A stretch of 64,000 nucleotides of DNA, from assembly GCA_005784505.1 (NCBI GenBank), contig VCAZ01000045.1:2640501-2704500 (forward strand), read 5' to 3'. Position numbers and translations under genes: made by a program. Positions 33,717-44,917 of the stretch are shown one piece after another (the stretch's first letter is position 1; every line of letters begins with the position of its first letter). The notes under the pieces were generated by a model. That model had not been told where the DNA came from and did no database searches. It saw only the letters and a list, made by a program, of their open reading frames with translations. The DNA is from Bagarius yarrelli (lineage: Eukaryota; Chordata; Actinopteri; Siluriformes; Sisoridae).

Positions 33717-35010
33717 CATTAAGTGAGGAAGAAGTTTATTTGATTTTCTGCTGATTTTGTTTGTTTGCCCACTGACAAAGAAATGATCAGTTTATAATTT
33801 TAATGGTAGGTTTTTTTAACAGCGAGAAAAAGAATACATCCATTTCAAAAAAGTTATACATTTATTTGCATTTCGATAAGTGATATAAGTATTTGCTACC
33901 CTATTAATCAGCTAGATTTACAGGTAAAGATCTGAGATTAGGAGCAGTCTTTTCCAAACTTTCCACTATGGTCAAAACCAAATAGCTGTCCAAAGATTTT
34001 TGGGACAAGATTGTAGATCTACACAAGGCTGGAATAGAGTACAAGATCATCAGTTGGTGTGATTATTCACAAATAGATAAAAACACAAAATAACTGTCAA
34101 TTTTCCTCAGTCTGGAGCTCCATGCAAGATCTCACCTGATGGATCTTCAATGATCATGAGAACCATGAGGTATCGACCCAGAACCACACGGGAGGATCTT
34201 GTCAATAAACTCAAGGCCGATGGGACCATAGTCACCAAGAAAACAATTAGCAACACACTACGGAGTGAAAGAATGAAATTCTGCCACGCCCTATAACTCC
34301 AAGATAACACCATTCCTACCATCAAATATAGAGGTGGAAATAAAATTCTTTAAGGATGTTTGGCTGCTAAAGGGACAGGACAACTTTACTACATTAAAGT
34401 GGAAGATAGACAGGGCCATGTATCATTAATTCTTGGGTGAGAACCTCCTACCCTCAGCCAGGGCATTAAAAATAGGTTGTGGATGTGTATTCCAGCATTA
34501 TAATGACCCAAAACACAGCCAAATCACCAAATGAATGGCTCAAGAAGAAGCAAATGAAGGTTCTGGAATGGCCTCGCCAGTCTCCAGATCTTAATCCCAG
34601 GGAAAATCTGTGGGGGGAGCTGAAAGTTTGAAGTATCAAATGTCAACCTCAAAACCTTAATGACTTGGAGTGGATCTGCAAAGACGAGTGAAACAAAATT
34701 CCTCCTGAGATGTGTGCAATTATGGTGGCCAAATACAAGAAACAAGAAACATCGACCTCTGTGATTGCCAAGAAGGCTTTTTCCACCAAGTACTAAGTCT
34801 TGTTTTGTGAATGGGTCAAATACTTATTTCACTCGTCAAAATACAAATCAATTTATGACTTCTTTAGGTTTCTTTTTGGATGTTTTTGTTATTTTGTCTC
34901 TTACTGTTTAAAATAAATCTACTATTGAAACTATAGACTAATTATTTCTTCGTCAGTGGGCAAACATACAAAATAAGCACGAAATTAAATCATTTTTTCC
35001 CTCCACGGTA
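33717..35010 (+). mobile_element. Degraded Tc1-like transposon
   Basis: Terminal repeats face each other: left TTTGCCCACTGACAAAGAAA (from about 33763) and right TTTCTTCGTCAGTGGGCAAA (from about 34945), with outer tips near 33717 and 35010. About 1.3 kb, shorter than the usual 1.5-1.6 kb because the middle of the transposase region is deleted. Non-autonomous now. Confidence 0.88.
33968..34796 (+). pseudogene. Tc1-like transposase pseudogene
   Basis: Starts ATGGTCAAAACCAAATAG, so the sixth codon is a stop where intact relatives encode Glu. Recognisable segments are the helix-turn-helix region (GACAAGATTGTAGATCTAC) and a C-terminal part (ATTCCAGCATTATAATGACC, GCCTCGCCAGTCTCCAGATC) ending TACTAA at 34796. 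A block of several hundred bases carrying part of the DDE catalytic core is missing near 34275. Frameshifts and stops make it dead. Confidence 0.85.
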
Positions 35011-35545
35011 TGTGTACTATCATTTAGGAAGTAGAAACAGAAGTAAATAAAGTCCATGCACTTCCTTATTTTTTTAAAACAGCAATAAAAACAGTCCATT
35101 AAATATTGCTTGTACAACATAAAACCTCTTGGCTGACTGAAAAATGAGAATTTTTTTTTACTGTTGTTATCGGCTATTAGCTGGAAAAGAATATTTGTCG
35201 TAAGCAGATTTTTCTAATCTTCATGATATAGAAAAGTCGACAGACAGTAAGTGTGTTGTACTGCATTAGAATTAGGACAAACTTTATACACAGATTATGT
35301 CTTGTGTTAGATTCAACATGATCAAGTTCTACATCAGAAAGTCAGAAAAAAAAGGGGGAAATTTATATAATATAACATTAGCTCTTAATACACTCTGAAA
35401 ACTTTAGAGTGGTGGAAAAACTCCATACCTGCTCACAGCTCTATGAGGCTTGAGAAAGGGATAAAGTCTGACATTTAGCTGACAAACAGATGTTGAAAGA
35501 ACAGACAGCAGAAGGGATGGATGTAATCAAAAACTGAAAAAAGGC
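35011..35545. other. Non-coding sequence, no gene seen
   Basis: AT-rich intergenic sequence between the Tc1-like element and a SINE. Confidence 0.5.
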
Positions 35546-35546
35546 C

Positions 35547-35730
35547 AGTGCCGTGGTGTAGTTGGTTAAGGCGGCCCACATGCACAGCTGTGCCCCGGTG
35601 ACCAGGGTTTGATTCCGGCTTGGGTCCCTTCTAGTCCCTCCTCTGTTTATTCTCTCTCTGTCCTATCAATACAGGCAAAATGACTAGAAAATTTACCTTG
35701 AATTACAGAACTGAAGCTACAGAGACGTGT
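35547..35730 (+). mobile_element. SINE family C (plus)
   Basis: Different tRNA-like head: GCCGTGGTGTAGTTGGTTAA and a B-box-like GGGTTTGATTCC, followed by CCCTTCTAGTCCCTCCTCTG and a body ending near AACTGAAGCTACAGAG. Only copy seen here. A short (GT)n follows. Confidence 0.65.
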
Positions 35731-36031
35731 GTGTGTGCTGAAAAGGAACATTAACTTCATTATATTTCCATGTACTGAGAAAAAAATTAAAATAAGAAAT
35801 AATTTGCTATTTTAGCATTTGCTATTTATGTTTATGCGCATTTTTAAACCTTTTTCAACAATGCACAGTGCACTGCAAATTCACAGAGACACGAGGCATT
35901 TTCTATTATTTTAAGGGTAAAAAAACCCACAAAATTAAATAAAAATATGTAAATCAGTTTAACATGAAGTTTTTGCATCCCAGCATAATTGTTTAATGGT
36001 TCGGTTTTACAATATATTCTTACATATTTCA

Positions 36032-36087
36032 TTACACATTTATTGACGGAATTTAACAATTACACATTTATTGACGGAATTTAACAA
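36032..36087 (-). promoter_or_regulatory. rnf123: Duplicated poly(A) signal in a 28-bp tandem repeat
   Basis: Two head-to-tail, apparently identical 28-bp units (36032-36059 and 36060-36087) each carry AATAAA on the minus strand (36044-36039 and 36072-36067). They are the first canonical signals downstream of the rnf123 stop. The duplication therefore offers two cleavage signals 28 nt apart. That either is used is inference. Confidence 0.5.
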
Positions 36088-36581
36088 CTGATCATGCTGA
36101 AACAAGTATGAATCAAATCTAGTTTTCACTTTTTTCTCAGTACCTGAAAACATTCAGAAATTATCGTCGGTGATATTGTGTATGTGCGAGCAATACAGAT
36201 AACAAAGGGGAAAAAAAGCATTAAATGAGATTAGATTAAACCAAATATCCACAGACGCCTGTACTGTTGTATAGAATGTTAATAAGCTGTTACGCACTGA
36301 CCAATCACGGCAAAACCTCTCTCTGAAAATTAATGTCACTTCAAAAATTAATGTCACTTTGAAACATAGCTGTCAGTTTACTGAATATATAAATGTCATC
36401 AGGATCAGACTGGGATCTTGGAAAGGATGTTGGCGAGCACCTGTGTTAGTCCTGATCAATATCTATGACCTATGGATGCAAACGTAACGCGGTAGCCAGC
36501 GGCGACCAGAGGAAAGAAGGATGAAAGAGATTATAAAATGTCTCTCGCCGTCCGGCCCTCTGTCACCCGGCCATGTTTTAT

Positions 36582-36623
36582 CATCAGACCTCTACCAGCT
36601 GGCATCAGACCTCTATCAGCTGG
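36582..36623 (-). repeat. 21-bp tandem duplication in rnf123 3' UTR
   Basis: CATCAGACCTCTACCAGCTG+G is followed directly by the same unit with one C/T change. Confidence 0.9.
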
Positions 36624-36813
36624 CACAGGCTGGAAACAGTGCCATGGAAAGTGAGCTGTGTCTTAAAGTCGCAGTCCAGTGGTAATAAACGATATGCGCC
36701 GAGTGTGTTACCGCTCTGCATAGATGTCTGTAGTCTACTTAAGAGTGTGTTGAAAAACAGTCTTTGGAGAGGTAACGGTGCTGATTTTCAGTGTGTTTTA
36801 GTATGTGCATGCG

Positions 36814-36835
36814 CGTGTGTGTGTGTGTGTGTGTG
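36814..36835 (-). repeat. (CA)n microsatellite at start of rnf123 3' UTR
   Basis: GT run on the plus strand (CA on the transcript), beginning 15 nt after the stop codon. Confidence 0.92.
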
Positions 36836-36850
36836 CCTCTATAGGGCATG

Positions 36851-36950
36851 CTAAGAGCTAGCAGGTTTGCTGTAATCTTCCACTCCAGTGATTGTAGCCT
36901 TGCAGAAGAAGCAGTCCTTATTATTCATCAGATGTTGATTGATGCAGGCT
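36851..36950 (-). CDS. rnf123: rnf123 last coding exon: second half of RING and stop
   Basis: The final coding exon, 100 nt including TAG (plus-strand CTA at 36851-36853). Entry is in phase 2: AA from the previous exon plus A makes Lys, giving K-ACINQHLMNNKDCFFCKA and then TITGVEDYSKPASS-stop. It supplies RING Zn ligands 6 (KAC), 7 (KDC) and 8 (FFC). The stretch CINQHLMNNKDCFFCK is close to a signature of RNF123 across vertebrates. Only 16 residues follow the last ligand, so the tail is short. The acceptor TTATTTTAG is preceded by an AG-free, almost pure CT tract of about 90 nt. No second stop-proximal coding exon is needed. Confidence 0.95.
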
Positions 36951-36952
36951 CT

Positions 36953-37044
36953 AAAATAAGAAGAGAGAGAGAAATAGAGAGAGATAAAGAAAGAGAGAGA
37001 GAGACAGAGAGAGAGAGAGAAAAAAAGAGACAAGCAGGTTATCG
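36953..37044 (-). promoter_or_regulatory. rnf123: (CT)n polypyrimidine tract / AG-exclusion zone of last rnf123 intron
   Basis: On the minus strand, the 92 nt before the acceptor of the last exon contain no AG dinucleotide and are mostly CT repeats with a few TTT and GT interruptions. This is both a microsatellite and the splice-site pyrimidine tract. The branch point is probably distant, perhaps near 37040 where ATAAC occurs. Confidence 0.75.
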
Positions 37045-37047
37045 CTG

Positions 37048-37600
37048 ACTATCCGAATGTGCTGAGTCATGCTCTGGCAGCTTTTTACAACACACACTTT
37101 GAAGATGACCAAAAAACTACTACCAAAGACATATAGTAATTGTAATAATAAGTGGGGTGGGTGTGGGTTCCAATTGATGATTGGGTAAAATGTGGGCTGA
37201 ATTGATGCAAGACCACAACAGTCTAATTCATTTTTGACATTTTTGCTGCCTCAGCTTTTTGATTAAGTACGAGCTATTAAAGACAGGCACTATATTAAAG
37301 CTACGTTCCATACGTGGAGAGGATATGGGGGACTGCAACAACGTGTCAGATAGAGTAATAAAGCTGAAATTTATTCATTCTTGCAACTTTATATTTGCAG
37401 CTTTTGGAATACGATGTTCTTTTTCATTTTCAGGCATTGTACACGACTGTTGCACAATGAATCACATCCAAGGCTATGAAACAGCTTCAGTGAAATGTAA
37501 GTGAGGATAACTCTGTTTAAATATTGGTACCTGGTAATTTAGAGTTTCTTTACCCGAAAACATGACATGGTCAACGGTTTGTGGTTTTCTTCTCCAATGT
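37048..37600 (-). other. rnf123 last intron, unannotated part
   Basis: No exon or clear element. An 81-codon plus-strand frame at 37259-37504 has no motif. Confidence 0.5.
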
Positions 37601-37957
37601 CTAAAGCACATTTAATTCCATTGTTTTTTCACTAAGACTAAAACACTGTTCCAGTATGACAAAACCCCTGAGCTCCATTAAGTCATGCTGTGTTCTGATT
37701 GGAGAGGAAAATCCCGACCTTAACACCACTAAACACCTTACCTGATATTATTGTACGTTAATGATCTCACTAATACTATTGTAGCTGAACGAAACCTTAT
37801 CTCACATTCAAGCTCCAAATTGTAGTGGAAAGTCTTACTAGAAGAGTGGAGATTAATCTAACAGCAAAATAGGGAGTAAATCTGGAATAAGCCCCTTAAA
37901 TCAAGTATTTTTGTGATGGTCAGGTGTCCATAAACTTTTGACACTATAGTGCTGATT
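37600..37957 (+). mobile_element. Tc1-derived MITE (diverged) in rnf123 intron
   Basis: Contains CCTGAGCTCCATTAAGTCAT, AATTGTAGTGGAAAGTCTTA, GAAGAGTGGAGATTA and the terminus GTGTCCATAAACTTTTGACA then CTATAGTG. Same family as 60010 and 60690; derived from the 3' half of a Tc1-like transposase gene. Confidence 0.7.
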
Positions 37958-38175
37958 GAACTACTGATTGAAATGAGTGCTGGCAGAGTGTATAAATCCA
38001 GTTTCTGGAAGCTGTCAGTCTCTGTAGTAGTAAGCAAGAGCAAAAGAGGCATTTCATTACTTAGTGTTAATTATGTTAATCTGTTGAATGGCTCCTGATA
38101 AGCATAAATCACCCTGAGGTTGAGTGGCTTATGTGATAAATAAATAAAAATCTAAAGGAGAGGTTGATAACTCAC

Positions 38176-38261
38176 TTGCAGGATTTGTGAGAGCAGGGCT
38201 TGAAGATGGCGGATATGGAGTGTGCATAGCAGATGGGACACAGGTCGTCTTCACTGGTGGG
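38176..38261 (-). CDS. rnf123: rnf123 coding exon carrying first half of the RING finger
   Basis: An 86-nt exon, phase 0 in and phase 2 out. The acceptor TTTCTTCGCAG at 38262 follows a T run of about 15; the donor is GTGAGT at 38175. It encodes PTSEDDLCPICYAHSISAIF followed by KPCSHKSC, giving Zn ligands 1-2 (CPIC), 3 (KPC), 4 (the His of CSH) and 5 (KSC) of a C3HC4 RING. In the family this RING recruits the E2 enzyme and directs ubiquitin transfer in the cytoplasm. The acidic TSEDD lead-in is typical of RNF123. All five ligands are present, so the exon looks functional. Confidence 0.95.
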
Positions 38262-38285
38262 CTGCGAAGAAACAAAAAAAAAAAA

Positions 38286-39015
38286 GGATGAAAACCGGGC
38301 GGGAGCATGTATGCACAAGGTTAATTAAAAGTGCTAATACTGCTGGTAATAAAGGTTATTCTGGGCCCATTAACACCATGCAAATGAGATCATTTTGACC
38401 GAATTAGCATTCCGGGCTAATATAGTATTCAACAATGCTGCATCCTGTGGATGAAAATGTGCAGTTACAGCTTACACATTGTCATAAAATTAAATTAAAT
38501 TTGTTGTAATGGCCATTAAAGAGCAACCATGACAAAAGAAGGTATTTAAAAACCACATCATATTCAGAAATCTTCAACAACCCAACCAAACCAACTATTT
38601 CTGGCTGTAAAATATTTGAGAAGAGTGGAATAGTTTAGAGAAGGACAGAGGGTCAGGACAGCATGTGTCGCCTCAAGCGGGTAGAGATACTTTTGATTTT
38701 CTGAGAATATCCACCATCTACATTGCATCAAGGTGGAGTGGGATGTTTGCAGCAGCTGGTGGAGTTTGTTATATAACACCAGACTGATTTAGGACTCTGA
38801 TATTGTAAAACAACCCATGAAAAGAATGTGCTTTACGCGGTGCCCCTGGTTTACCAGACTTATGTATAGACATTAAAGGTGCCATTTATGACAGATTTCA
38901 GCAACGACAACAATAATAACAATATTTACATTTTCCAGCCAAAAATATACTCAAAACAGTTATTTACTTAAATAATAATCTGTGTATAGGTTTTAAATAT
39001 GTGTATATGTATATG
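38286..39015 (-). other. rnf123 intron sequence, no element recognised
   Basis: Upstream of the RING exon on the minus strand. Apart from the T run of the acceptor (38271-38284) nothing stands out. Confidence 0.5.
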
Positions 39016-39155
39016 AATGCAGTGGTTAAGGTACTGGACTGCTAATTGGAAGATCAGGGTTCGATTCCCAACACTACCCAAGTTACCATTAAACACGGCC
39101 TCCAACCCCTTCATTTGTCAGTTGTATATAAGAGATAAATGTAAGGCGCTCTGGA
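39016..39155 (+). mobile_element. SINE family A (plus) in rnf123 intron
   Basis: ATGCAGTGGTTAAGGTACTG, B box GGGTTCGATTCC, CACTACCCAAGTTACC, tail GTAAGGCGCTCTGGAAATAT. Confidence 0.8.
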
Positions 39156-40799
39156 AATATGCAGAACCATAAAAATATGGTTCTGCACCGATCCTTTACT
39201 CCAGGTTTAAACAGAGAAGAATGCAAGGGTTCATGAGGACATTGCACTTCAGTACTGAGTACGTCTCATCTTCGGAATTGTGTTTATCTTCGGTTGCAGT
39301 ATTGCCAAAGTCAGCAAAGCTATCAATTGCATAATAACTTTTCCTCGGAGTGCTCTGTACTGATAAGAGCTATTTGCGATCACGTCTACTCTTCCATATG
39401 TCCTTCTCATCCCAAAGTCGAATAGGTTCCTGAGGGACTGATTGAGTTTCTGTTTGGTGGTTGTCTCCGGATAGAGGGCATCACAAGTCTCTTCTGAATC
39501 TCCTTTACGCTCCCCACATTCTTTCTCTCTTTACTTGTTACCTTTAAGTGCCCATATAGGGAACTTGGTGTCATGGTAATAGGGTTCAATTACTTAGAGT
39601 GTCATTGTAATAACTGCCATTATTATATTAATGTTAGAAACAATGTTAAAACTGATTTTGCCGTTATAAACCAAATCGAATGCATCAGTAAAGATACTGA
39701 TGGAGTAAAGGGTTTATTTTGGTGTATTTCCAGAAAGATTATTCCAACATCCGATTGCTCATGGCGCTATATTATACAAGCCAAGTTGAATTAGACTGCA
39801 AACTGTGATTTGATTTGTGAATCACTCAGGACACAACAATGTCAAATGGAGAAAGAACTTACCGCTTATACACAACCGGATCATCTCCTAGCTAGCATTA
39901 AGACCTTAGTAGCAGATATATGCTGCCTAAAATCACATTGTTATAAGGGGCCTTAATGTATCCAACCACATTTGTCCAGCACATTTCACTGATGCTTGAC
40001 TGGGGAATTTGAGGGCCATCTTGACACAAGATGGTAAACTATGGTACATCCTACAGTTTGTTTTTTTTTGCAATCCTACATCAGTACTGTTAGGTAAAAA
40101 TTATATTTCGATGCAACGACATCTTCAATAATAAGAATTTATTGCTAGAAGCAGCAACCTCAGTCAAGAGAAAACTAAATAATCAATGCTATCTTTTCCT
40201 TCATTTCACTAATGGCTTCAAATCCTAAAAGCCATTGGCTTATCAAACATCCCATTCCAAATTTATTCAAACTTAAATTTCTGGGATTCCACTAGATTTT
40301 CAAGCAGGGCTTTTTGGTTTTATTTAACCATAAGAACATCAGCAGCAGTCGATCCCTGACGTACAGTAAGGAGACCTGATGTGCAGTCGGCAGTTCATCC
40401 GAAAGGTGTAAGAAAAAAGAAAAATGGAGTTGGAGTTGATGTGTTAAATTGCATGTAGTATCAATGTATTTCTACAAATCAACCTAACAAAATCACTGAG
40501 AATTTACCTCATCTTAAATTACACTCCATTCAAAGGTGTTTAATGGGGTTAAGGTCAGATTACTCCAGTTCACTTTAACAGTAATAGGGGTTCTGTAACA
40601 AATAGGGGTTCTGGCCGGTTATCTATTAAATTTGAATCATTTATTGTACTGAAATTGGAAAGATGCATATTGTATTAATGCATTTCTACAAATCATTCAA
40701 CCAAGATCCATGTGAGAAATTGCCTTATGCATTCTAATTGCCCTCATGACACACGCTCTGAAAGCCAGTGACGCTTAGCAAGCAAAACCTAATGTAAAC
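39156..40799 (-). other. rnf123 intron sequence, no element recognised
   Basis: Mostly AT-rich unique sequence. No splice-bounded frame on the minus strand fits an extra rnf123 exon. Confidence 0.45.
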
Positions 40800-41012
40800 C
40801 ACTGGGTAGTAGTGGTTAAGGCGTGAAGTTGTTGATTGAAAGACCAGAAAGACCAGGGTACAAGCCCCACCGCCGCCAATCTGCTACTTTTGGGTCCTTG
40901 AGCAAGACCCTTAACCCTTCTTGCTTCAGGGGTGATGTATCATAGCTGACCCTGCGCTCTGGCCCGAACTTACTAAGATGTATGTGTGTGATAAATAAAG
41001 ACACTTTACATA
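40800..41012 (+). mobile_element. SINE subfamily A2 (plus), nearly complete
   Basis: Head TAGTAGTGGTTAAGGCGTG, then GTTGTTGATTGAAAGACC, CTTGAGCAAGACCCTTAACC, TGTATCATAGCTGACCCTG and tail GATAAATAAAGACACTTTAC. Sister of 7515-7735. Confidence 0.8.
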
Positions 41013-41820
41013 TAAATATAAGACGCAGTCTGCCAATCGGATTGATAGTAATTGCTGGCAGACCAAAGTAAATTCATTCATTAGGTGGGTGAAAGAAAAA
41101 AGCGTGGGTAAAGGTGTGCATTAGTTGGCTTGCCTGGGCAACAAAGAGCTGAAAAAACTCTAAAGACTCGGCAGCCAAAAATAAAGCCAATGACAGCCTC
41201 AAGGATAGAGTCTAAATCTGTAAGCTTGTTATTTATTTATGCCTGCTTTTCTGTGGTTCTCCCTTTGCTACTTAAATAACTTTAGGAAGAAAACCATTTG
41301 ACATTAGACAGTATCTATCTACCACCTGATTGCCAAAACAGAGAAGAGTTTTGGTGCATTGCCTTCTTTGTACCCTGAGAGATGCTAGGACCAATCAAGC
41401 AGTGCTGGATGCTGGAACATCACTATCAGCATTAACTCATTTTTTTGGATGTTTTTCCCCATAGCATGCATCTTATTTAGGTCATGCTGGTAACTTCCCA
41501 ATTCCACCCCATTGCACCAACAGCTGTTTCATCAAGCATGACTGACATTTCATTAATCACGCTGATGAAAAGCGATTGGATCACTGGGATTATGGGATGG
41601 ATCACTGTCAGTAATAAGACAAGTGAGAAGGTGGAATTCCTTAAAGAATAAAGCATCAACAAAGCCTGTCAGTCATTGTGGGGGGGGAAACAAAGGAGCT
41701 GATTATCTGGAGACTTGTTAGGGGGAAACCATTTTACTAAAAAGGAACTCTCAACACCTAATACACTATTATAGCAACAAGAACCTTCCAACAAGAACAA
41801 TCTAGGAAACGGTCTTCAAC
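41013..41820 (-). other. rnf123 intron sequence, no element recognised
   Basis: No exon or repeat recognised. A G run of 8 lies at about 41681. Confidence 0.45.
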
Positions 41821-41826
41821 TTTGTG

Positions 41827-41993
41827 AGGGATATAGTAGCTCAGTGGTTAAAGTGTTGGCCTGCTGACCAGAAAATTGTTAGTTCAATATCCAGCACCAC
41901 AAAGCTGGGCCCCTAAGCAAGGCCCCTAACACTCAACTTCTCTTGGTAAATAAAAGACAATAAAATAAATATAACTAAAATAAATATAACTTT
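41827..41993 (+). mobile_element. SINE family A (plus)
   Basis: Head TATAGTAGCTCAGTGGTTAA, damaged B box, body CTGGGCCCCTAAGCAAGGCC, with an AT-rich (AAATAAATATAACTA)-type duplication at the 3' end (41963-41993). Confidence 0.8.
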
Positions 41994-43495
41994 TGAATAA
42001 GGACGAGTGCCAACAATGTAAATATCGTTATATATTTTCTTCTCCGTTTATTTTGTTCATGCTTATTTTTATTTCTTTCCTCATGTCACCTTCCTCATTT
42101 TCCTTCCTGGTTCAGAGACACTTTTATCAATATGTTTTCTTTCATGTATTATTTCTCTACTTTTTCGAACTTGAAGCTTGCATCACCAGAGAGATCAGTG
42201 AAATAAAAAGAATCACTACAGCTTCAATAATGCAAAGCGAAGGTAGATTTCGACCTCCGTCTTCAATCTTCAGTTGGTTTATAGCAGATCCGGAACAAGG
42301 AGGTGGGGTACGTTTGAAATGTGCATACGTTTTTATTTTTTCGGGAAAGGAACAGAAGTCTGAGCTTCCCAGAAGAAAAATGAATTGCAAATGCAGGTTG
42401 TAGGTTTGCGGTCAGTGTGTTTCAATTTAAAATGAAAGCAAGCACACAGAAAAAAACAACAACAGAAAGTTCATATGGATATTTTGTGACATTTATTACA
42501 TTTCTTTTGCCCCAAAATGCAAATGTGATTGAATCCCAGTGCTGCATGTTAATATAGTCTGAGGATACTATAGAATATTATTCTGCTTATTTTCTGGAGA
42601 GTGAAAAACACCATCCCTTCTTTTATTTTAAGAGCAACTCATTATCTGATGATTATCTGATGGTGCTGCGGCGTTCGGTTGGTTTTTTTCCATTAATCTC
42701 ACTCTCTAAAACTGTGTTTACTTCCACATGAACACACACAGATGGGGGCTGGAAGTTTCCATTACACTGAGGTGGAAGACCGAGGTGGAAGTTTTGGGTT
42801 TATTTTCCAGCACCACCAAATTGCCACTGATCAAGGCCCTTTCAATATTTGCCAGTTTAGCTAGGAGCATTATTTTTAACTGCAGTTAATACATCTGTCT
42901 GTACCGCTTTATTTCTCCAGCTGCGATCACTGCTATAAAGCTGCATCAGCATTCCTAAGAGCAGTTTTATTGCTGCTAAAGGGTTTTGCCCAGTAGGAGG
43001 ACCAGCAGTTATCAGATCTCTAAAAAACTCTGGCTCACATCTGACAAGCTACCTTTCCTGTGATGTGCCCTCGTTGACACAAGCCAAGCGGCAAACAACC
43101 CAGTATGACGCTAAACATCAGCACCCGCAGAGCAGGAATCATAAAGGCAGACATAACACAGACGGATACTCCAACAATTTTCCATGCCTCGTCAAGCCAT
43201 GATCGAAAATAATTGATGTGATACATGAATCATTTGTGTCATCTTAGATGATCTGAGATTTTCAGAGAGACACTATTGTGAACATCAAGGTTCACGGTAA
43301 ATGAGATTATTTATACCGCAGTCATTAATCTTGTACGTTAGACATCAGTGCAAAACACCTTTATGGTGGAAAAAAAAAAAAGATAGCAGCATGTCAGAAA
43401 ACACAACAACAACTCATACATCAACATTACCTCAAAACATCACATCCTAATGGCTGAACCGGCTGACAATTTGGCAGCAAAAGGAAATACACCTT
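41994..43495 (-). other. rnf123 intron sequence, no gene seen
   Basis: A 136-codon plus-strand frame at 41993-42403 starts with a hydrophobic stretch, then loses any pattern; an antisense frame overlaps. Not supported as a gene. Possible SINE A debris at 42765-42845 (CACCACCAAATTGCCACTGA). Confidence 0.4.
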
Positions 43496-43499
43496 ACCT

Positions 43500-43640
43500 T
43501 CTTTAAGGTTTGCCAGAAAGTTGAAAGCACACACTTGTGTAGAATGTCTTTATATGCTGTAGAAGTAGAACTCTTGGAAGTAAAAGGCTCGAACACGTTT
43601 CAGAATAATAATGTCCCTGTACACGACACACACTACATAA
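43500..43640 (+). mobile_element. Tc1-derived MITE, left-part fragment
   Basis: GCCAGAAAGTTGAAAGCACA, GTGTAGAATGTCTTTATATG and AATGTCCCTGTACACGA match the left half of the 60010-60475 element. Confidence 0.6.
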
Positions 43641-43974
43641 AGACGTCGTTTACTAATGAACTGATGTAGATCATCCGAAAACGAATTCCCCAACTATACT
43701 AATGATTTTGAGGGTGAAAAAACTACAAAAAAATCCCAAAGCTAGTAGAAAGACTCAGTAACAGCAATATACAACAGCAATAAATATAGGTAGGCATATG
43801 AATGTGAAGGTCAAGTCATATATTTAGCCATTTGCTAAAATGAATCTACAAATGCTATACTTTTTTTCATTATGTCATATAAGGTTATTATCGATATACT
43901 GTCATCAATTCTATATACTGTCATAACCTAATTTTTACAATCTGTTCCTAGATTTGCTCAATTCCTTTTACAGT

Positions 43975-44143
43975 CGGGAAAGTGGTAGCGCAGTGGTTAA
44001 GATATTGGACTGCTAATTAATTAAAGATCGGGGTTCGATGCCACCGCTTGGCCCGTGATCAAGGCCCTTAACCCGCAATTACTCAGTTGTATAAAAGTCG
44101 CTCTGGATAAGGCTGTCTGCCAAATGCTGTAACTGTAAATGTG
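43975..44143 (+). mobile_element. SINE family A (plus), complete head and tail
   Basis: GGAAAGTGGTAGCGCAGTGG, B box GGGTTCGATGCC, body GTGATCAAGGCCCTTAACCC, tail GTCGCTCTGGATAAGGCTGT, CTGCCAAATGCTG. A good reference copy. Confidence 0.9.
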
Positions 44144-44917
44144 ACAGTCTTACCCTTATGTTGTTTATAAGTCTTTTATAACCATACACTGTATCAGCAT
44201 AATTATAAAGTGTTATAGAGTCTTTCACATATATCGTAAGTTTAAATAAGCAATAAAAAGGAATAGAAAAGAGCGCTTTGCTTTTTAACCCGATCTTAAG
44301 GAGCACTTCACAAAGCACTTTTACCAAGTTGTCAAATCAAATTCAGAACTTAAAATACTCTATTAAATCTTAGGCTACTCAGAAGTACAGAAATGTCAAA
44401 CTTGACTCTTTTTCAAGTCTGCTGAAGCTTAATTGAGTGGAAGCACAGTTGTTGTATAGAATTGCTTTAGGATAGAAAGTGCTTGGAACAAAAAGCCAGG
44501 TAATTGGGCAACGCTTCCTAGCAAAGCATCACTTTCTTTAAAAAAATAAAACCTACTCCCCTCATTTAAAACCAACAAACTGTTTTTGGTTCCATGGTCT
44601 GTTTTAGCCGAAACATCAAGACTCGAGCAGAGCCAATAATTTGTTTTGAGGGAAAAAGTTACTATTAGATGGAAAACGTCAAAAACTTTAGGTAAATTTC
44701 ACATCAAACAACAGAAAAGAGTAAAAAGTGACGTTGATGTCAGATAGATCGATTTAAGTAATTCAGAAACTGATGACGATGTGGGATTTTTAGATACACC
44801 AGTCCCAAACTTAAAACAAAATGCATTACATAACAAACCAGAACAACTGAGGAAGGTCTGAAAAAGAAGAAAATTGCCAGACTGGTATGAGCTGACAGGA
44901 AATCTGTAGTAACAACT

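Larger units (their letters stand above)
36020..36850 (-). other. rnf123: Probable rnf123 3' UTR
   Basis: The sequence downstream of the TAG stop shows no further reading frame of interest. No minus-strand AATAAA or ATTAAA occurs until 36072-36067 and 36044-36039, so a UTR of about 800 nt is inferred. It contains a (CA)n run starting 15 nt after the stop, a 21-bp tandem duplication (36582-36623) and a 17-bp near-duplication at about 36327-36360. The exact cleavage site is unknown. Confidence 0.55.

Noticed and set aside
41993..42403. 136-codon plus-strand frame with a hydrophobic N-terminal part as a membrane protein
   Set aside because: AT-driven Phe/Ile/Leu composition, overlapping antisense frame, no domain, and location inside an rnf123 intron.
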